Source of the DNA: Brachionus koreanus | Lineage: Eukaryota > Rotifera > Eurotatoria > Ploima > Brachionidae | Assembly (NCBI GenBank): GCA_016987375.1 | Contig: PJRA01000182.1 | Span: 38,202 to 102,201, forward strand | Direction: 5' to 3' | Length of the DNA stretch: 64,000 nucleotides | Part shown: positions 1 through 10,892 of the stretch, piece after piece | Layout: each line of letters starts with the position of its first letter | Position numbering within the stretch: position 1 is the first letter of the stretch | Notes under the pieces: generated by a model | Told to the model about the DNA's origin: nothing | The model's input: only the letters and a program-made list of their open reading frames with translations | The model's database searches: none | Program-made: the position numbers and the translations under genes

Positions 1-1362
1 AAAAATGACTTAAGAAATTTTAAATACAATTTAAGGAATAGCGGTAATTTGATAGAACCAATGTCAAAAACAGCAAATGGTGAAAAAACCTTTGAATATT
101 TTTATGTAAGACTGATAAATAGCTATGTGTTCAAGAGATCAATGTTAAAGTTTTAAACTTTCAAGCAATCGATTTTCAATAATATCAATTTGATTTTTAC
201 AGATTTTGAAAAAAAATTCTAAAAATTTAAATTAAATGTTTCAATGTTTTACTTTTATAAATAATATTTTATTTTTTTTTATATTTAATGATTACTTTCA
301 TAAAATTAAATAAATGAGGTGTTAATCAGTCAATATTGACATGGGCACTAGCCTGTTTTATAACCTTGAAATATTAATTTTATTTAAAAGGATGATTATA
401 TATATTTAAAAAATGTTTTTAAATCAGTTAATAAACCAATTTTCAAAATTTATCTTATTTTAATTTATTAATAAAAAAGATTAAAAAAAAGGAATAAATT
501 ACATCTTATTTTAACTATAAATATAAATCACTAAGTATTTTATCAATTGTTCTATTGAATGATAAAAATAATTATTGTTGCGCTAAACTCTGGATAGATT
601 TTTCTTTTTCATATTAAAATATCAATAAAATTGATTTATAAATTACTATAAAGACTAAAGGATCCAAAAATAATAAAAGGCATATTTTGGAATCAGATGG
701 AAAATATTAAATATAATAAAATTAAGAGATTTGTAAGAAATATGATTTTAAAATTCATTTTTAAAATTCTGAATTTATTTATCAATTTTTCTGCAATATA
801 TTCTAAAATCAATAATTAAAACATATATTTAATACTACATGTAACAGTAAATCAGATTTCCTATAATAAAATAAATTTTCTAGAGTAAAAACTTTGAAAA
901 TATTCTTTTGGTCGTCTTAATTGTGAATTTTAATTAATTTTATTTAAAAGGATGATGTTCCATTTGTTGTAAATCTAGTATAAGAATATAAATAAGGTTT
1001 TAGCAAGAGAATATCTCAAATATCCAACTCCACTGTAAAATTTCTACATTACTATTTCTTCTTTTTTTCATGATCTCTTAGATTTTTAAGATAAAATGAA
1101 AAAAATGTTTAGCCAGAATCCTAGTTCGAATTGAGTTGGCCGAGAGCGGAAAAAAAACTAAAATTACATAAAATGTAAGAAAAAATTATTTTTAATTATG
1201 GTATTTAAGAGAAAAAACGGAAAAAATATTCAAAATTAGATTTTCTCTTATTTTGAAATTTTATTGTCTTTATTTTTCAGCAAACTGTTTTTAAATTCCT
1301 TTTTAATTTATTTTTTCTACTAATTAGATTAAATTTTTATTTTTAAATATTTTTTATATATT
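1..1362. other. A+T-rich non-coding stretch
   Basis: No open frame resembling a gene is visible on either strand. The only structure noted is a 24-bp exact direct repeat (positions 373-396 and 933-956). Confidence 0.5.
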
Positions 1363-1565
1363 TATTCTGAAGGATTATTAGCCCGATACAAATTAATAAA
1401 TAAATAAACGGGCCAAGACCGTCCGCCAAAATTTAGACGGTCATTAAACGGGCCAAAAAATAGCCCGCTAAAATAAACGGGCCAAAGTCCGCCCGTTAAA
1501 AACTGTCCGGTTAATACGGTCACGATCGGTTTTGGTAAATTTTGGCCCGTTTACTTTTCGCTTCC
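1363..1565. repeat. GC-rich transposon-end repeat, copy 1
   Basis: A locally GC-rich patch with many short units of the type ACGGGCCAA and its variants (CCGCCCG, GACGGTC), starting after TTCTGAAGGA. A second, diverged copy in the same orientation lies at 5828-6015. Arrays of GGGCC-type units near the tips are known from hAT DNA transposons, and hAT transposase debris lies between the two copies, so a hAT terminal region is the likeliest reading. This is an inference. Confidence 0.55.
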
Positions 1566-1619
1566 ACCGACACCAACACTAAAAAAAAAGATCATAGAAT
1601 ATACAAGAAAAAATAAAAT

Positions 1620-2515
1620 ACCAGTTAAGAGGCGTTTATCGAAAAACTCTGGAAGTTTTGTTAGCCGATTCTGCAATATATCGCAGAGTTCAGTGGTAAG
1701 AATTTGTAACGAGTTGAATTTAAAGGTACTATTAAAAATTAAATTAGATTTAAAGGTAATATTCTTGGATTTTTCAAAATAAATTTAAATTTTTTTAAAA
1801 CCATAGACAACTAAATGGAAATTCTCCATTAATGTTTAGCGATGAAAAATTATTTACCGTTCAAAGAGAAAAAAATAACCAAAATCAAAGAGTTTACGCT
1901 TATTCAAGAGAAGAAGCGAATCGAAAAGGAGTTATCTTAGATCTCAGATTTAGATTAATTAATCAATACTAAATTCTATTAGGTTTTAAAAAACTTTTAA
2001 AATATCCTACGAGGTTGATGGTTTGGGCAGGTTTTACAGTAAAAGGTCCAACAAAACTTTATTTTGTTGAAAAAGGTTAATTCATTAAAAGAATATTTTT
2101 AATAAAAATTAATTTTCTGTTTTGGATTAAGGGATAAAAATAGATTCTTGCTATCACAAAAGACGGATTCTTCCATTTGTAAAAAGAGTTTGAAATTGTT
2201 AGGCACAACCAAATTTGTTTTCCAACAAGATTGATCTAAAGCTCATACTTCAAACACAACTCAAAAATGATATTATGATCATATGTTTAAATTCTTTGAT
2301 AAAGATCATTGGCCTGCAAATTCACCGGATCTAACTCCATTAGATTTTTACTTTTGGAATGCAGTCGTATCAAATATGCGTTTAAAGCCTGATACAAGTC
2401 GAGAGGAATTTAAAAAATGAATTTACTAACTGCTTTGAAAAGATTAAGATGGAAGAGCTAAAAAAAGCAAAAGAAAGTTTTAATAAAAGATATTTCTTTA
2501 AAAGATAATTCTCCT
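1620..2515 (+). pseudogene. Tc1/mariner-type transposase, degenerate
   Basis: Several frames together spell a Tc1/mariner-superfamily DDE/D transposase. A helix-turn-helix-like piece (SGSFVSRFCNISQSSVVRIC) at about 1640-1715 is followed by MFSDEKLFTVQ at about 1833, MVWAGFTVKGPTKLYF at about 2020, FQQD followed by AHTSN at about 2220, and WPANSPDLTPLDFYFW at about 2312. The three acidic catalytic positions (in FSDEK, QQD and SPDLTPLDF) can be seen. Stop codons, including one right after QQD, and frameshifts break the frame, so it is dead. Family known; precise lineage not assigned. Confidence 0.75.
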
Positions 2516-3119
2516 AAGAGCTTTTGATATGGCAAATGGAAACTATTGTCATAAATAAATATAAATTGTCCAAGTTTTGTTTAGATTTTTTTTAAATCAA
2601 GTAATGCATTATATGTGTTTTAAAGATTTTTAGATAGCTTAATTATTAATCTTTAAAAAAAATACCTAAAACAAAAAAATTAATGAAGAATACTTCTTAT
2701 TGTTAGCGGTTGAAAGATACTTTTTTAATCTAATTTTTTAGCCTTAAAACTTTTTGGTTAGTCTAATTGTCCCAAATTTTTTAGAGAATATTTATCTAAC
2801 ATAAATAAATACTGGTACAAATTTTGATAAAAATCGAAGACTCCTTTCGTTAGCTATAAGTCAATATTGGTTTTTTCTATTTTTTCAAACATGCCTAAAA
2901 AAGTGTATTTTTGGTAGTATTTTTACATTATTTTAATAATTGATAATTATAAAATTAAGATATGTAGTGTTTTAGATAGCTAAATTATTCATAATTTACA
3001 TTCTTAATAATAAAAAATATAAAGAAAAAATAAAGACAATCTCTTCAAAGGGTACCAGGTGCTCCAGGTGTTATTTGAAATTCCGATTTCAAGTAATTTG
3101 AACGACTCAAATCCTCAGA
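2516..3119. other. No gene seen
   Basis: A+T-rich sequence without recognisable coding or structural signal, between a mariner-type remnant and a hAT remnant. Confidence 0.5.
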
Positions 3120-3129
3120 TAGTTTCTCC

Positions 3130-4256
3130 TGTCTTGAATTCTCTTGCAAAGCTAGTTCTAGTTCGCTGGCGGTTCATTTAGCTAACGTTCATGAGATTCA
3201 TGAAAATGGAATTGAAGATAATTCTGGAGATACAACTAGTCCTAAGAGTCCAAGAAAATACTTTTGTGATAAAAACAAAATTTCTGAGCTATTTATTTAT
3301 TTTGTTGTATCGAATATCTATTCATTTAGTATAGCAGATGATACAAAGTTTAGAAAGTTTATCTTTTCGTTAAATCTACGTTATGTACTTCCTGATAGGA
3401 AAACTGTTCGGCAAATATTAAAAGAATGTATGATAAAAAAAAATGAATTAAAGGATATCTTTGCAAATAGTATATCGAAGATAAATTTGACATGTGATAT
3501 TTGGTTAAGTAAAGAACCTTATATTGCAGTTACTTGCCATTTTATTACAAATGATTGGATACTAAACGAATATATGTTAGATATTATTTATTTTCCACAT
3601 CCTCATGATGCAAGTTTTATTAGCAATGCAGTTTTAGAGGTTGAATTTTTATTAAATAAAATTTTTAAATTATTTTTCTATTATGTAATATAGATACTGA
3701 ATGATTTCCAAATATCTAATAAGTTTCACTCATTTACAAGTGACAATGCTGCAAATATGGTTTTAGCGGCGGAAATGATTTGTTCGAACCAAGAAAATGC
3801 TTTTCATGTTCGATGTGCAACACATAAATTGAATCTAATAGTGCAAACTGGTATGGAAAATAATTTGTTCAAAAAAACAATAGAAAAGATTAGATACTAC
3901 TGCAAAAAAATTCATTCATCAACAAAATTAATACAATTTTTTGAGTCAAACGGTTTCAAATAATGAGCCAAAATTAAAAAGTACTTGATGATCAGACTAG
4001 ATGGAATTCAACATATAAAATGCTTCAAGTCGCAATAAAAGTAAAAAAATCAATTACAACCACTTCAATCCATCTTGAGAATGAAAAAGATTCTGTTTTA
4101 CCAAGAATTGAAACAACTGATTAGAATTATGCTGAAAAACTTTATTTCTTCCGAAAAATGCTTTTCGATTGGCACACTAACTGTAAATAAGAATAGAACA
4201 CGATTGCACACAAATACAGTACAAGAACTACTTTGTTTAAAATCTTGGATAAGTTG
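3130..4256 (+). pseudogene. hAT transposase, degenerate and internally deleted
   Basis: The reading begins with what looks like the end of a BED zinc finger (SSLAVHLANVH, about 3158-3190). It continues through a typical hAT N-terminal block (FSIADDTKFRKFIFSLN; LPDRKTVRQI), then LTCDIWLS and AVTCHFITNDW at 3488-3560. After a frame break come FTSDNAANMVLAAEM and HVRCATHKLNLIVQTG (3733-3850), then LDDQTRWNSTYKML at about 3984-4025. The end is the C-terminal dimerisation segment (EKCFSIGTLTVNKNRTRLHT), whose usual form is the VFS..G..V...R..L motif. Much of the middle domain is missing and stop codons interrupt it. It is a dead hAT element. Confidence 0.75.
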
Positions 4257-4404
4257 AACAATAATTTAAATGTTTAATAAAAATAAAAAATTTAAAAAGA
4301 ATTTTTTTTTCGTTATTTTCATTACCTAAATTTTTTTTAAAAACAAAATTTTCTAAAATTAAAAGAGAACGATGATGTCGGCTTTTTAAAATCCAATCGA
4401 TTAT

Positions 4405-4584
4405 AAATTCAAACCGGTTACAATAACCTGTTAAAGATTCAAACCGATTACAATAACCGGTTGTAAATTCAAACCGGTTACGATAATCGGTCATAGATTC
4501 AAACCGGTTACGATAATCGGTTATAGATTCAAACCGGTTACGATAATCGGTTATCGATTCAAACCGGTAACAATAACCGCTTTT
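4405..4584. repeat. 30-bp tandem repeat, six units
   Basis: Six consecutive 30-bp units with the core ATTCAAACCGGTTACGATAA followed by TCGGTTATAG; units differ by a few bases. The unit contains inverted AACCGGTT/ATCGGTT motifs. On the minus strand it stays open and would encode repeats of RFESITDYRN, which I take to be a by-product of the 30-bp period. It follows directly on the hAT transposase end, so it may be a subterminal repeat of that element. Confidence 0.85.
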
Positions 4585-4637
4585 ATTTTTCAACAGATTT
4601 TTTAAAACTGGTATGGTTTCTAGCCGGTCGACCAACC

Positions 4638-4796
4638 CTAGGAATAAATATCATAAATGACCTAAAATGGGACACTCAAGTAAACTATGTTTCAGCTAAA
4701 GCAAAAAGGATTTTGGGTATGTTGAAAAAATCTCTTAGATATTCCAATGTTAACAACATTAAACTTCTGTGCACTTCAATGGTCAGACTAAAAATT
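4638..4796 (+). pseudogene. LINE reverse transcriptase fragment
   Basis: A short open stretch reads LGINIINDLKWDTQVNYV, then AKAKRILGMLKKSL and IKLLCTSMVR. This is the classic post-catalytic segment of non-LTR retrotransposon reverse transcriptases (pattern LGV.I..DL.W..H......KA...LG.L.R). Only about 52 codons remain, with no flanking domains, so it is a decayed fragment. Confidence 0.7.
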
Positions 4797-5259
4797 ATTT
4801 AAATAAGAAAATAAATTAAATAATTAAAAAAATAAGGTTTCGATTTAAATTTTATTAAATAAAATGATACAATTATTAAATAAGAAAGATTTAGAATTTT
4901 ATTCAGATTTAGATAGTTCAACATTTGTTGAAGAATCTCGCTGACAATATAACTTGCCTACTTGACGAGTTTTCAATTCAAGGTAAAATATATTTATTAC
5001 AACAGACAATGTCAACTCAATAATACAAATGTCTAAACATCTTGAGATGGATAGGTTTCCCTGTATAGACCATTTATATTTGAATGTTTCAAATTCTTTG
5101 AAGGTTTTTAACAAAAATTAATCGTTAATGAAGAAAATAGCTACTATAAATATGCGAATAAAACATCTCAAAAGATGGAACTATATGATAACAAAGACTT
5201 TATGAACAAGTTATCCAGCTTTTAAATGATTGTAATTAGCAATTTAATATTTTTTCACA

Positions 5260-5770
5260 AGCTTTAGAGAAATGTTGTTCAATCGCTTCAATCGCTGGGA
5301 TAGTACATTTTTGATGATTGAAAGTATAATCAAAAAATCACAAAGATCAAAAACATAAACATCTACAACTTAAATCAAATGAAGATGAAATACTTGAAGA
5401 AGCAATGTTGATTTTACAAACTTTTTATAATATAACTGAAGAAATTTCATCTGAGTTTTCAACAACTTAAGTTTAATTATTCCTGCTTTTACAAATTTAA
5501 TGAAAGCTTGTGAGATAAATTTAGAAGAAATATCCTTTTCAATTGGCTTTAAAGAATTAATTAAATTCTATTTAGATTTTATATACAAAAAAATCATATA
5601 TTTCAAAACAATTAACTTATTCTAGCATCTTTCTTGAATCCAATGTACAAGAAATTTTCTCAGTCAATGGAAACGCAAAAAATTTTCTTTTTCGAGAAAG
5701 CCGAAAAGAAGATTAGAAACACTTTTTTAAATACACAGTAATTAGTCCTCCTACTGCTAATAGATCTAAA
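5260..5770 (+). pseudogene. Second hAT transposase fragment
   Basis: Across shifting frames one reads FNRWDSTFLMIESIIK (the hAT RWNSTY.ML motif, about 5285-5335), DEILEEAMLILQTFYNITEE (about 5382-5445), then IPAFTNLMKACEINLEEISF and FKELIKFYLDFIYKK (about 5485-5590). Stop codons and frame changes show it is inactive. It ends just before copy 2 of the GC-rich repeat, as expected if that repeat is the element's end. Confidence 0.55.
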
Positions 5771-5827
5771 AAAAAAAAAATCAAAAGAGTGACTCAACTC
5801 TGATGATTAAAATGAAATTGAGATAAA

Positions 5828-6015
5828 TTCTGAAGGAGCATTAGCTCGATAAAGATTAAACAAATAAATAAATAAACGGGCCAAAGTCCGCCCGCCAAAA
5901 TTTAGACGAATTATTAGACCGTTCCTATAAATTTAAACGGTCATTAAACTGGCTAAAATAAATAGTCCGCGAGTAACCGCCCGTCTTTTGAACCGGCTAG
6001 CTCTGTCCGCATTAT
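5828..6015. repeat. GC-rich transposon-end repeat, copy 2
   Basis: Starts with TTCTGAAGGAGCATTAG, close to copy 1 at 1363, and carries the same AAACGGGCCAAAGTCCGCCC unit and AAACGGTCATTAAAC. Same orientation as copy 1, with several internal differences. Probably the terminal region of a hAT family (inference). Confidence 0.55.
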
Positions 6016-7099
6016 TTCAGAATTATATTATATAAAAATTAATCAATAATGAATTTATTTTTACATTTTAGCTCAAACTCTTAAGTCTTTGAATTCTAAA
6101 TATTTTTCTAGCAGAATTAGTGCAGGCAAAAAACAAATGGAGTTAACAAAGCGTGTTCAAATTGATGATGATGAACTATCTATGCTGAAGTACATTTGTC
6201 ACGATAAAAGAAATTAATCGTGATTTTTTTTGTACCGTGTGCACCAATTGCAGTTGTGTATTTTTTTTAGACAGTGCTGTCTGCACTTGTCTTGTTGAGT
6301 TTTGCTAATTAGATTCCATTTGTTTCCCTGGTATTTTCTTTCGAAAATTTAATTCAAGAACAAAATCAAAAAAGAGAAAAGCTGGTCACTAGCATGAAAG
6401 AGATTAGGTTTTATAAGTTATTGACATTGTATATTCGACTTATGTTTTCAAGTAAAAGAAGCTTTGAATTTCGAAGTGAGGTATTACAACTAGATGTGTC
6501 AAAAACAAAAGTTTAAATTAGATTTTAACTGATTTAATAAACCAAAATTTACATTGATGATAGTTTTTTTTATGATCTTTATAAGAATTGTCTTAAGAAA
6601 ATCTAAAAGGAAAAGTTGAAATAAAACCAATGCTAGCTGATATTGAAAATTTGTACTTCAGAGAAGTCCTAGATTATAAAATTAAAGAGAGATAAAGGGC
6701 GATAAAGGATCAACCAAGATTGCCTGGAAAAATATAGTTACGATATTAAAAGAGCTGACTAGAATAAAATTTAAAAGTTTTTTAGAAACAGTCAAAGGAA
6801 AATTATTCTGATTTTCAGTATTATAATATTAAAGTTATCGTAATAATTCTTACTAATAAAATTCCAAATTGTTCAGAATAAAGTTCTGCATTTACAAGAC
6901 CATAGCACGACCGTCTGGAACCAACTCAAAATGTTTTATCTCTTGTTAATTTCACCAGACAAACAACATAACTTTTTTATTAAAGCGTCCTGTTTTCAAG
7001 TCTGATTGAGCTTGTTAAGATGAGTGCAACCATTGATTTCTGTTATCTTAATTTCAACAATATATCAACTAAACGTCTGTTAACTTTGTTAATCAAATT
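6016..7099. other. No clear gene; probable transposon debris
   Basis: Short open pieces exist (for example around 6130-6215) but match nothing I recognise. The flanks on both sides are transposase remnants. Confidence 0.4.
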
Positions 7100-7290
7100 A
7101 AGGTGACGATGTATCGTCGATTGTGTAGATAAAGCTCATTTGAAGTTTCTTTCTTTGGAGGCTCACATCACTACGATTAAATTTTTTTAAACCAATCTTG
7201 TACTGTTCTTACTATATGAACATTTGTGTAGCCATATTTAATGAGTTAATGAATTTGCTGATGGGATGTTGATAGGCCTTTTCTCGAAAA
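7100..7290 (-). pseudogene. Possible Tc1/mariner transposase N-terminal fragment
   Basis: On the minus strand one reads LIKYGYTNVHIVRTVQDWFK, which with a one-base shift continues KKFNRSDVSLQRKKL. This looks like the tandem helix-turn-helix start of mariner-type transposases (…GYSN..IVR.VQDW.KRF…). No DDE part follows, so the assignment is tentative. Confidence 0.4.
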
Positions 7291-7668
7291 ATAACGTAAG
7301 AGTACCAAAATTTAAAATTTTAATTTTAATTTTTCATTTTTTTTAAATTTTAACAATTAAAAAAGATTTAGATATTTGAAAAATACCACTCTCAAGCATT
7401 TTTCAGACATAAAACAGAGCAATTAGAATCTTAACTCAATTTCTTTATTCTCTTAACTTAAATCATCTAAATGGTTTTGGGCCCAAATTAAAATTTTAAT
7501 TTAATTTAGATATGATAATTGCTTATAAGTTAATTTTATTTTTTGAATATTGATTTCTGCAAGGTTTTTATTTCTATTTTACCAAGTTAATAAAACTAAA
7601 AATTTTTAATTAATTCAACGATTTATTTTTTACTTTATTTCCAAAATCATTGATTAAGTATAAAATTT
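7291..7668. other. Intergenic, nothing seen
   Basis: A+T-rich sequence downstream of the PRPSAP stop codon; no gene or repeat recognised. Confidence 0.5.
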
Positions 7669-9121
7669 TTAATCTTCAGCAGTAATATCTCTAAATAAGT
7701 AGGACATGCTTTCTTGATTATGTATTCTCCTTATAGCTTCAGATAAAAGCAAACTAATATCAACCGTTTTTATTTTATGACATTGAATTTTTTGAACCTC
7801 GTGAGGTACGGTATTTGTTACCACAACTTCATCGATATTCGAACCATCAATCACTCTTGGTGCATCAGATGACAGCAAACCATGAGTTGCCATTACATAA
7901 ATTTTATAAGCCCCTCGTTCTCTCAATACATCAGCTGCCCTAGCAAAAGCCTCTACATCGTCAATCATATCTTCCTATATTTTTATCAATAATTTTCTAA
8001 AAATATTTTTTAAATAATTTAACTTACAACAATTATAGCTATTTTGCCACTAACATCACCAACTACATCCATCGGTAGTTTTTCTTTTGGATTAATTCTT
8101 GGTGGAAAGGCTAAATTTGGTAGCTGAAAAACAGATTTTCTTGACTCTAATGTAGCTAAAAATAGAATTTTTATTTTGAAAAATTATTCATTAAAAAAAT
8201 ACGTTTAAGTACTGTTGATGGTGGTGACGTACGACCATCCAATTCACTTTCTCTTTCTTTTTCAGACTCACCATGAATAACGGCAATTCCAAGCCTTAAT
8301 CTCTCGGCAATTGCAGTAGCTCTTTTTGCTTGGCTTGGGTTTCTCGCGATAATTACTGAATTCCTATAATCTGGAATCTAAAACAAAATTTGAATCAAAT
8401 TTATTAATTTTTAATAAAAAATTAACTTTATGCTCAATATAATTGATTAAGAAAGGTGCAGCACGTAAGTTGTCAACTGGCATATCAAAGAATCCTTGTA
8501 TTTCTTTTTGATGTAAATCCATTGTTATTAAATGAGTCATTCCTTTAATTAAATCAACTTTACTAACAAAAATAATAATAAAAGAAATCAATAGAAATTA
8601 TTTACCAGCTTTTGTTAGCATTTTTGCAACTAATTTCGAAACAATGCATCCTCTTTTTTTCATTTTTGATTGCTTCGAGTATGGTAAATATGGAATGACA
8701 CATATGATATTGCGTGCACATGATGTCTTACAAGCATAGCACATTATTAAAAGTTCCATTATATTGTCATTAGGTTCCCTTGATTAAATAATCAAGTTCG
8801 ATTGAAAGTTTATTTCTTTTAAATAATACTTAGAGCCAGTTTGAATGATAAAAACATCTTTTCCTCTAATAGAATCACCGATTTCAACTTTGGTTTCTAA
8901 TAATAAAATAATTAATTTCAAAAATGAGCATTTAGCTAATTTATTTTACCTTCTGAACGTTTGAATATTTTACAATCGGCTAGTGGTTTTATCCGACTTA
9001 AATATAGGTAAATGAAATTTAGAAAATTAATAAAAAAAAAAATATTTTACTTAGCAATCAGTTCAGCTAATTCTGGATGGGAGTTTCCGGCCAATAAAAT
9101 CATTTCAGCTTTGGAATTCAT
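7669..9121 (-). CDS. PRPSAP2: PRPP synthetase-associated protein (PRPSAP1/2)
   Basis: Eight exons on the minus strand: 9121-9051, 8996-8950, 8896-8830, 8778-8606, 8542-8427, 8377-8203, 8155-8028 and 7974-7669. They join in phase to 360 codons (family about 356-369). The product is the non-catalytic partner of ribose-phosphate pyrophosphokinase, which binds and restrains PRPP synthetase in the cytosol. Visible hallmarks are [48 protein letters not shown], the insert beginning DGRTSPPST that separates PRPSAP from true PRPS enzymes, and the ending [17 protein letters not shown]. Details such as YACKTSCA and HGLLSSDAP are closer to PRPSAP2 than PRPSAP1, but a single ancestral gene is likely. Introns are 47-62 bp. 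The start codon at 9121 gives [18 protein letters not shown], matching the family N-terminus. Confidence 0.93.
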
Positions 9122-9790
9122 ATTTAAATATTCTTTAAAAAAAATCTTTAAAATAACAAACTTAATAGACTGAGCTTTTATTTTATGTTAAAATTATTTA
9201 CAAAAAAAATTTTCAGAACAAAATTACCTTAATTTTAATTTTTAGCTTAAAGAAAAACTTTTGATTTTTTGTGCCTAATCAATATAATTTTTATTTGGTA
9301 TATTTGATAAAGATTAAAAAAGTCTTCGAAGCATTTATTTAAAAAATTTAATTATTATAGTATATAAAAAAAATATTTTTTTAAAGACAAAATATGTGTC
9401 TACTTTTGAATAACATCAAAATTTTCTTAATAACATAAAATATAATTTCTTCAAAATAAAATATATTTTATCACAATTCAATTTTAAAGAGTCAGTAACA
9501 TATTTAATAAAAATATGCATCAGAAATTTATATTCTAAAAAATGTTATTTTATCATTAATTCAATAACAAATTGTCAAAAAATCCAATCCAATTTTTGCA
9601 ATAATTGCAAGGATTAAATTCCAACAAAAAATGTAATTTTATTTTTTAAATTAACCCTCATTTTTTTCTTTAAATAATATTCTAGACATAAAGAATACAT
9701 TTAAAACCTAGAATTTTTAATTAATTTTATAAATCACAATTATTATTTTTCATTATTTGATTAAGGGAATATGGAGATGAATTTAGTAGT
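9122..9790. promoter_or_regulatory. Divergent intergenic region PRPSAP / ZDHHC with a short upstream ORF
   Basis: About 670 bp separates two divergently read start codons, so it should hold both promoters. No defined promoter motif is claimed. A short ORF at 9771-9806 ([11 protein letters not shown], then stop) overlaps the ZDHHC start codon at 9791 in another frame. Confidence 0.5.
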
Positions 9791-10892
9791 ATGCGAAATC
9801 ATCTAGCAAACAGCTTTTCTTATAGAAAGTTTTCGAATGCAAAATTTAGGTATTTAAAGAAAAATTACAGTGATAATGAAGATGACGAATTCGATGATGA
9901 ATATAATTCATTTGAAAATGATATTTATTGCTGCGATTGCTTATTTTGTAAATGTCCTTGGCTAATTTTGCCTAATACTTGGTGTGTTAAAGACGCTTGT
10001 GGAATTGTATGTGCATTTGTCACATGGTTTTTGGTATTTTTCGCTGAATTTGTAGTGATTTTTGTATTTATTTTACCAAAACCTTTTACAATTGGGGCTC
10101 TTATAAATACAATCATTTTTAATATCTTAGCTTTTTTTGCCCTTACTTCCCATTCTTTTGCCATGTTATCTGATCCTGGGGCTGTTCCATTGGGAAATGC
10201 AACACCTGAGAATATTGATAGTTTATCGTTGGTTTCAGGTCAAATAATATATCGTTGCCCAAGATGTATTAGCATTAAACCTTTACGTGCACATCATTGC
10301 TCTGTCTGTAACCGTTGCATCAAGAAAATGGATCATCATTGTCCATGGTAATTTTGTAGAAGCTTCTAAATTATTGTTTTAAACTTTTGATTATTTATCA
10401 AATAAAGGATTAACAATTGTGTTGGTGAAGAGAATCAAAAATTTTTTGTATTATTTACTGTATTTTTTATTTTATTTTTTTTAATTTTTATCAAATAATT
10501 TTTTTTCTAAGTTTTATATATTTTTGATTTCAAGTCACGCAATTTTTTTGATAATTACTCATACAATAGAATGCATAGATCAAGATTGGCTTCAATGTTC
10601 AAGCTTTTCTCCAGCAGTTACTTTAGTTTTGATTATATTTTTGGGATTTGAATCATTACTTTTTGGAATATTTACATTAGTTATGTTTTGTACACAAATT
10701 TCTGCAATATTATCCGATGAAACACAAATTGAAACTTTAAAAAATGAAGAACCAAAATGGATAAAAAAGAACAAATTTACAAGCCTAAAAAGTGTTTTTG
10801 GGAGTGAGTTCAGTATTTATTGGTTTTGTCCTTTTTCAAAGCCCAATTCTAAATATTTCTTATCAAATTCAAATAAACTAATGGACGTATAA
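9791..10892 (+). CDS. ZDHHC3: DHHC palmitoyltransferase (ZDHHC3/7 type)
   Basis: Three exons, 9791-10347, 10408-10459 and 10512-10892, join in phase to 329 residues (human ZDHHC3/7 about 300-308). The enzyme transfers palmitate from acyl-CoA to protein cysteines, usually at the Golgi. The N-terminal part has two membrane segments (about residues 77-100 and 105-130), then [15 protein letters not shown]. The zinc-binding cysteine-rich domain follows with [15 protein letters not shown] and the catalytic [20 protein letters not shown], which spans the first intron. Two more membrane segments lie in exon 3, then [14 protein letters not shown] and LKSVFG, typical of the ZDHHC3/7 subfamily. An acidic N-terminal stretch (about residues 26-42) is less usual. 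A short upstream ORF overlaps the start codon. Confidence 0.92.

Noticed and set aside
1115..1160. tRNA-Leu/Ser-like GTTGGCCGAGAGCGG next to a TTCGAATT
   Set aside because: The boxes are in the wrong order and no cloverleaf can be drawn.
4405..4584. CRISPR-like array
   Set aside because: Repeat units are contiguous with no unique spacers, and the genome is animal.
4237..4635. 132-codon minus-strand frame with RFESITDYRN repeats
   Set aside because: It is produced by the 30-bp tandem array (a multiple of three) and has no recognised domain or splice support.
7669..9121. True PRPP synthetase instead of the associated protein
   Set aside because: The DGRTSPPST insert and the PRPSAP-specific KQSKMKKRG and [10 protein letters not shown] context identify the associated protein.
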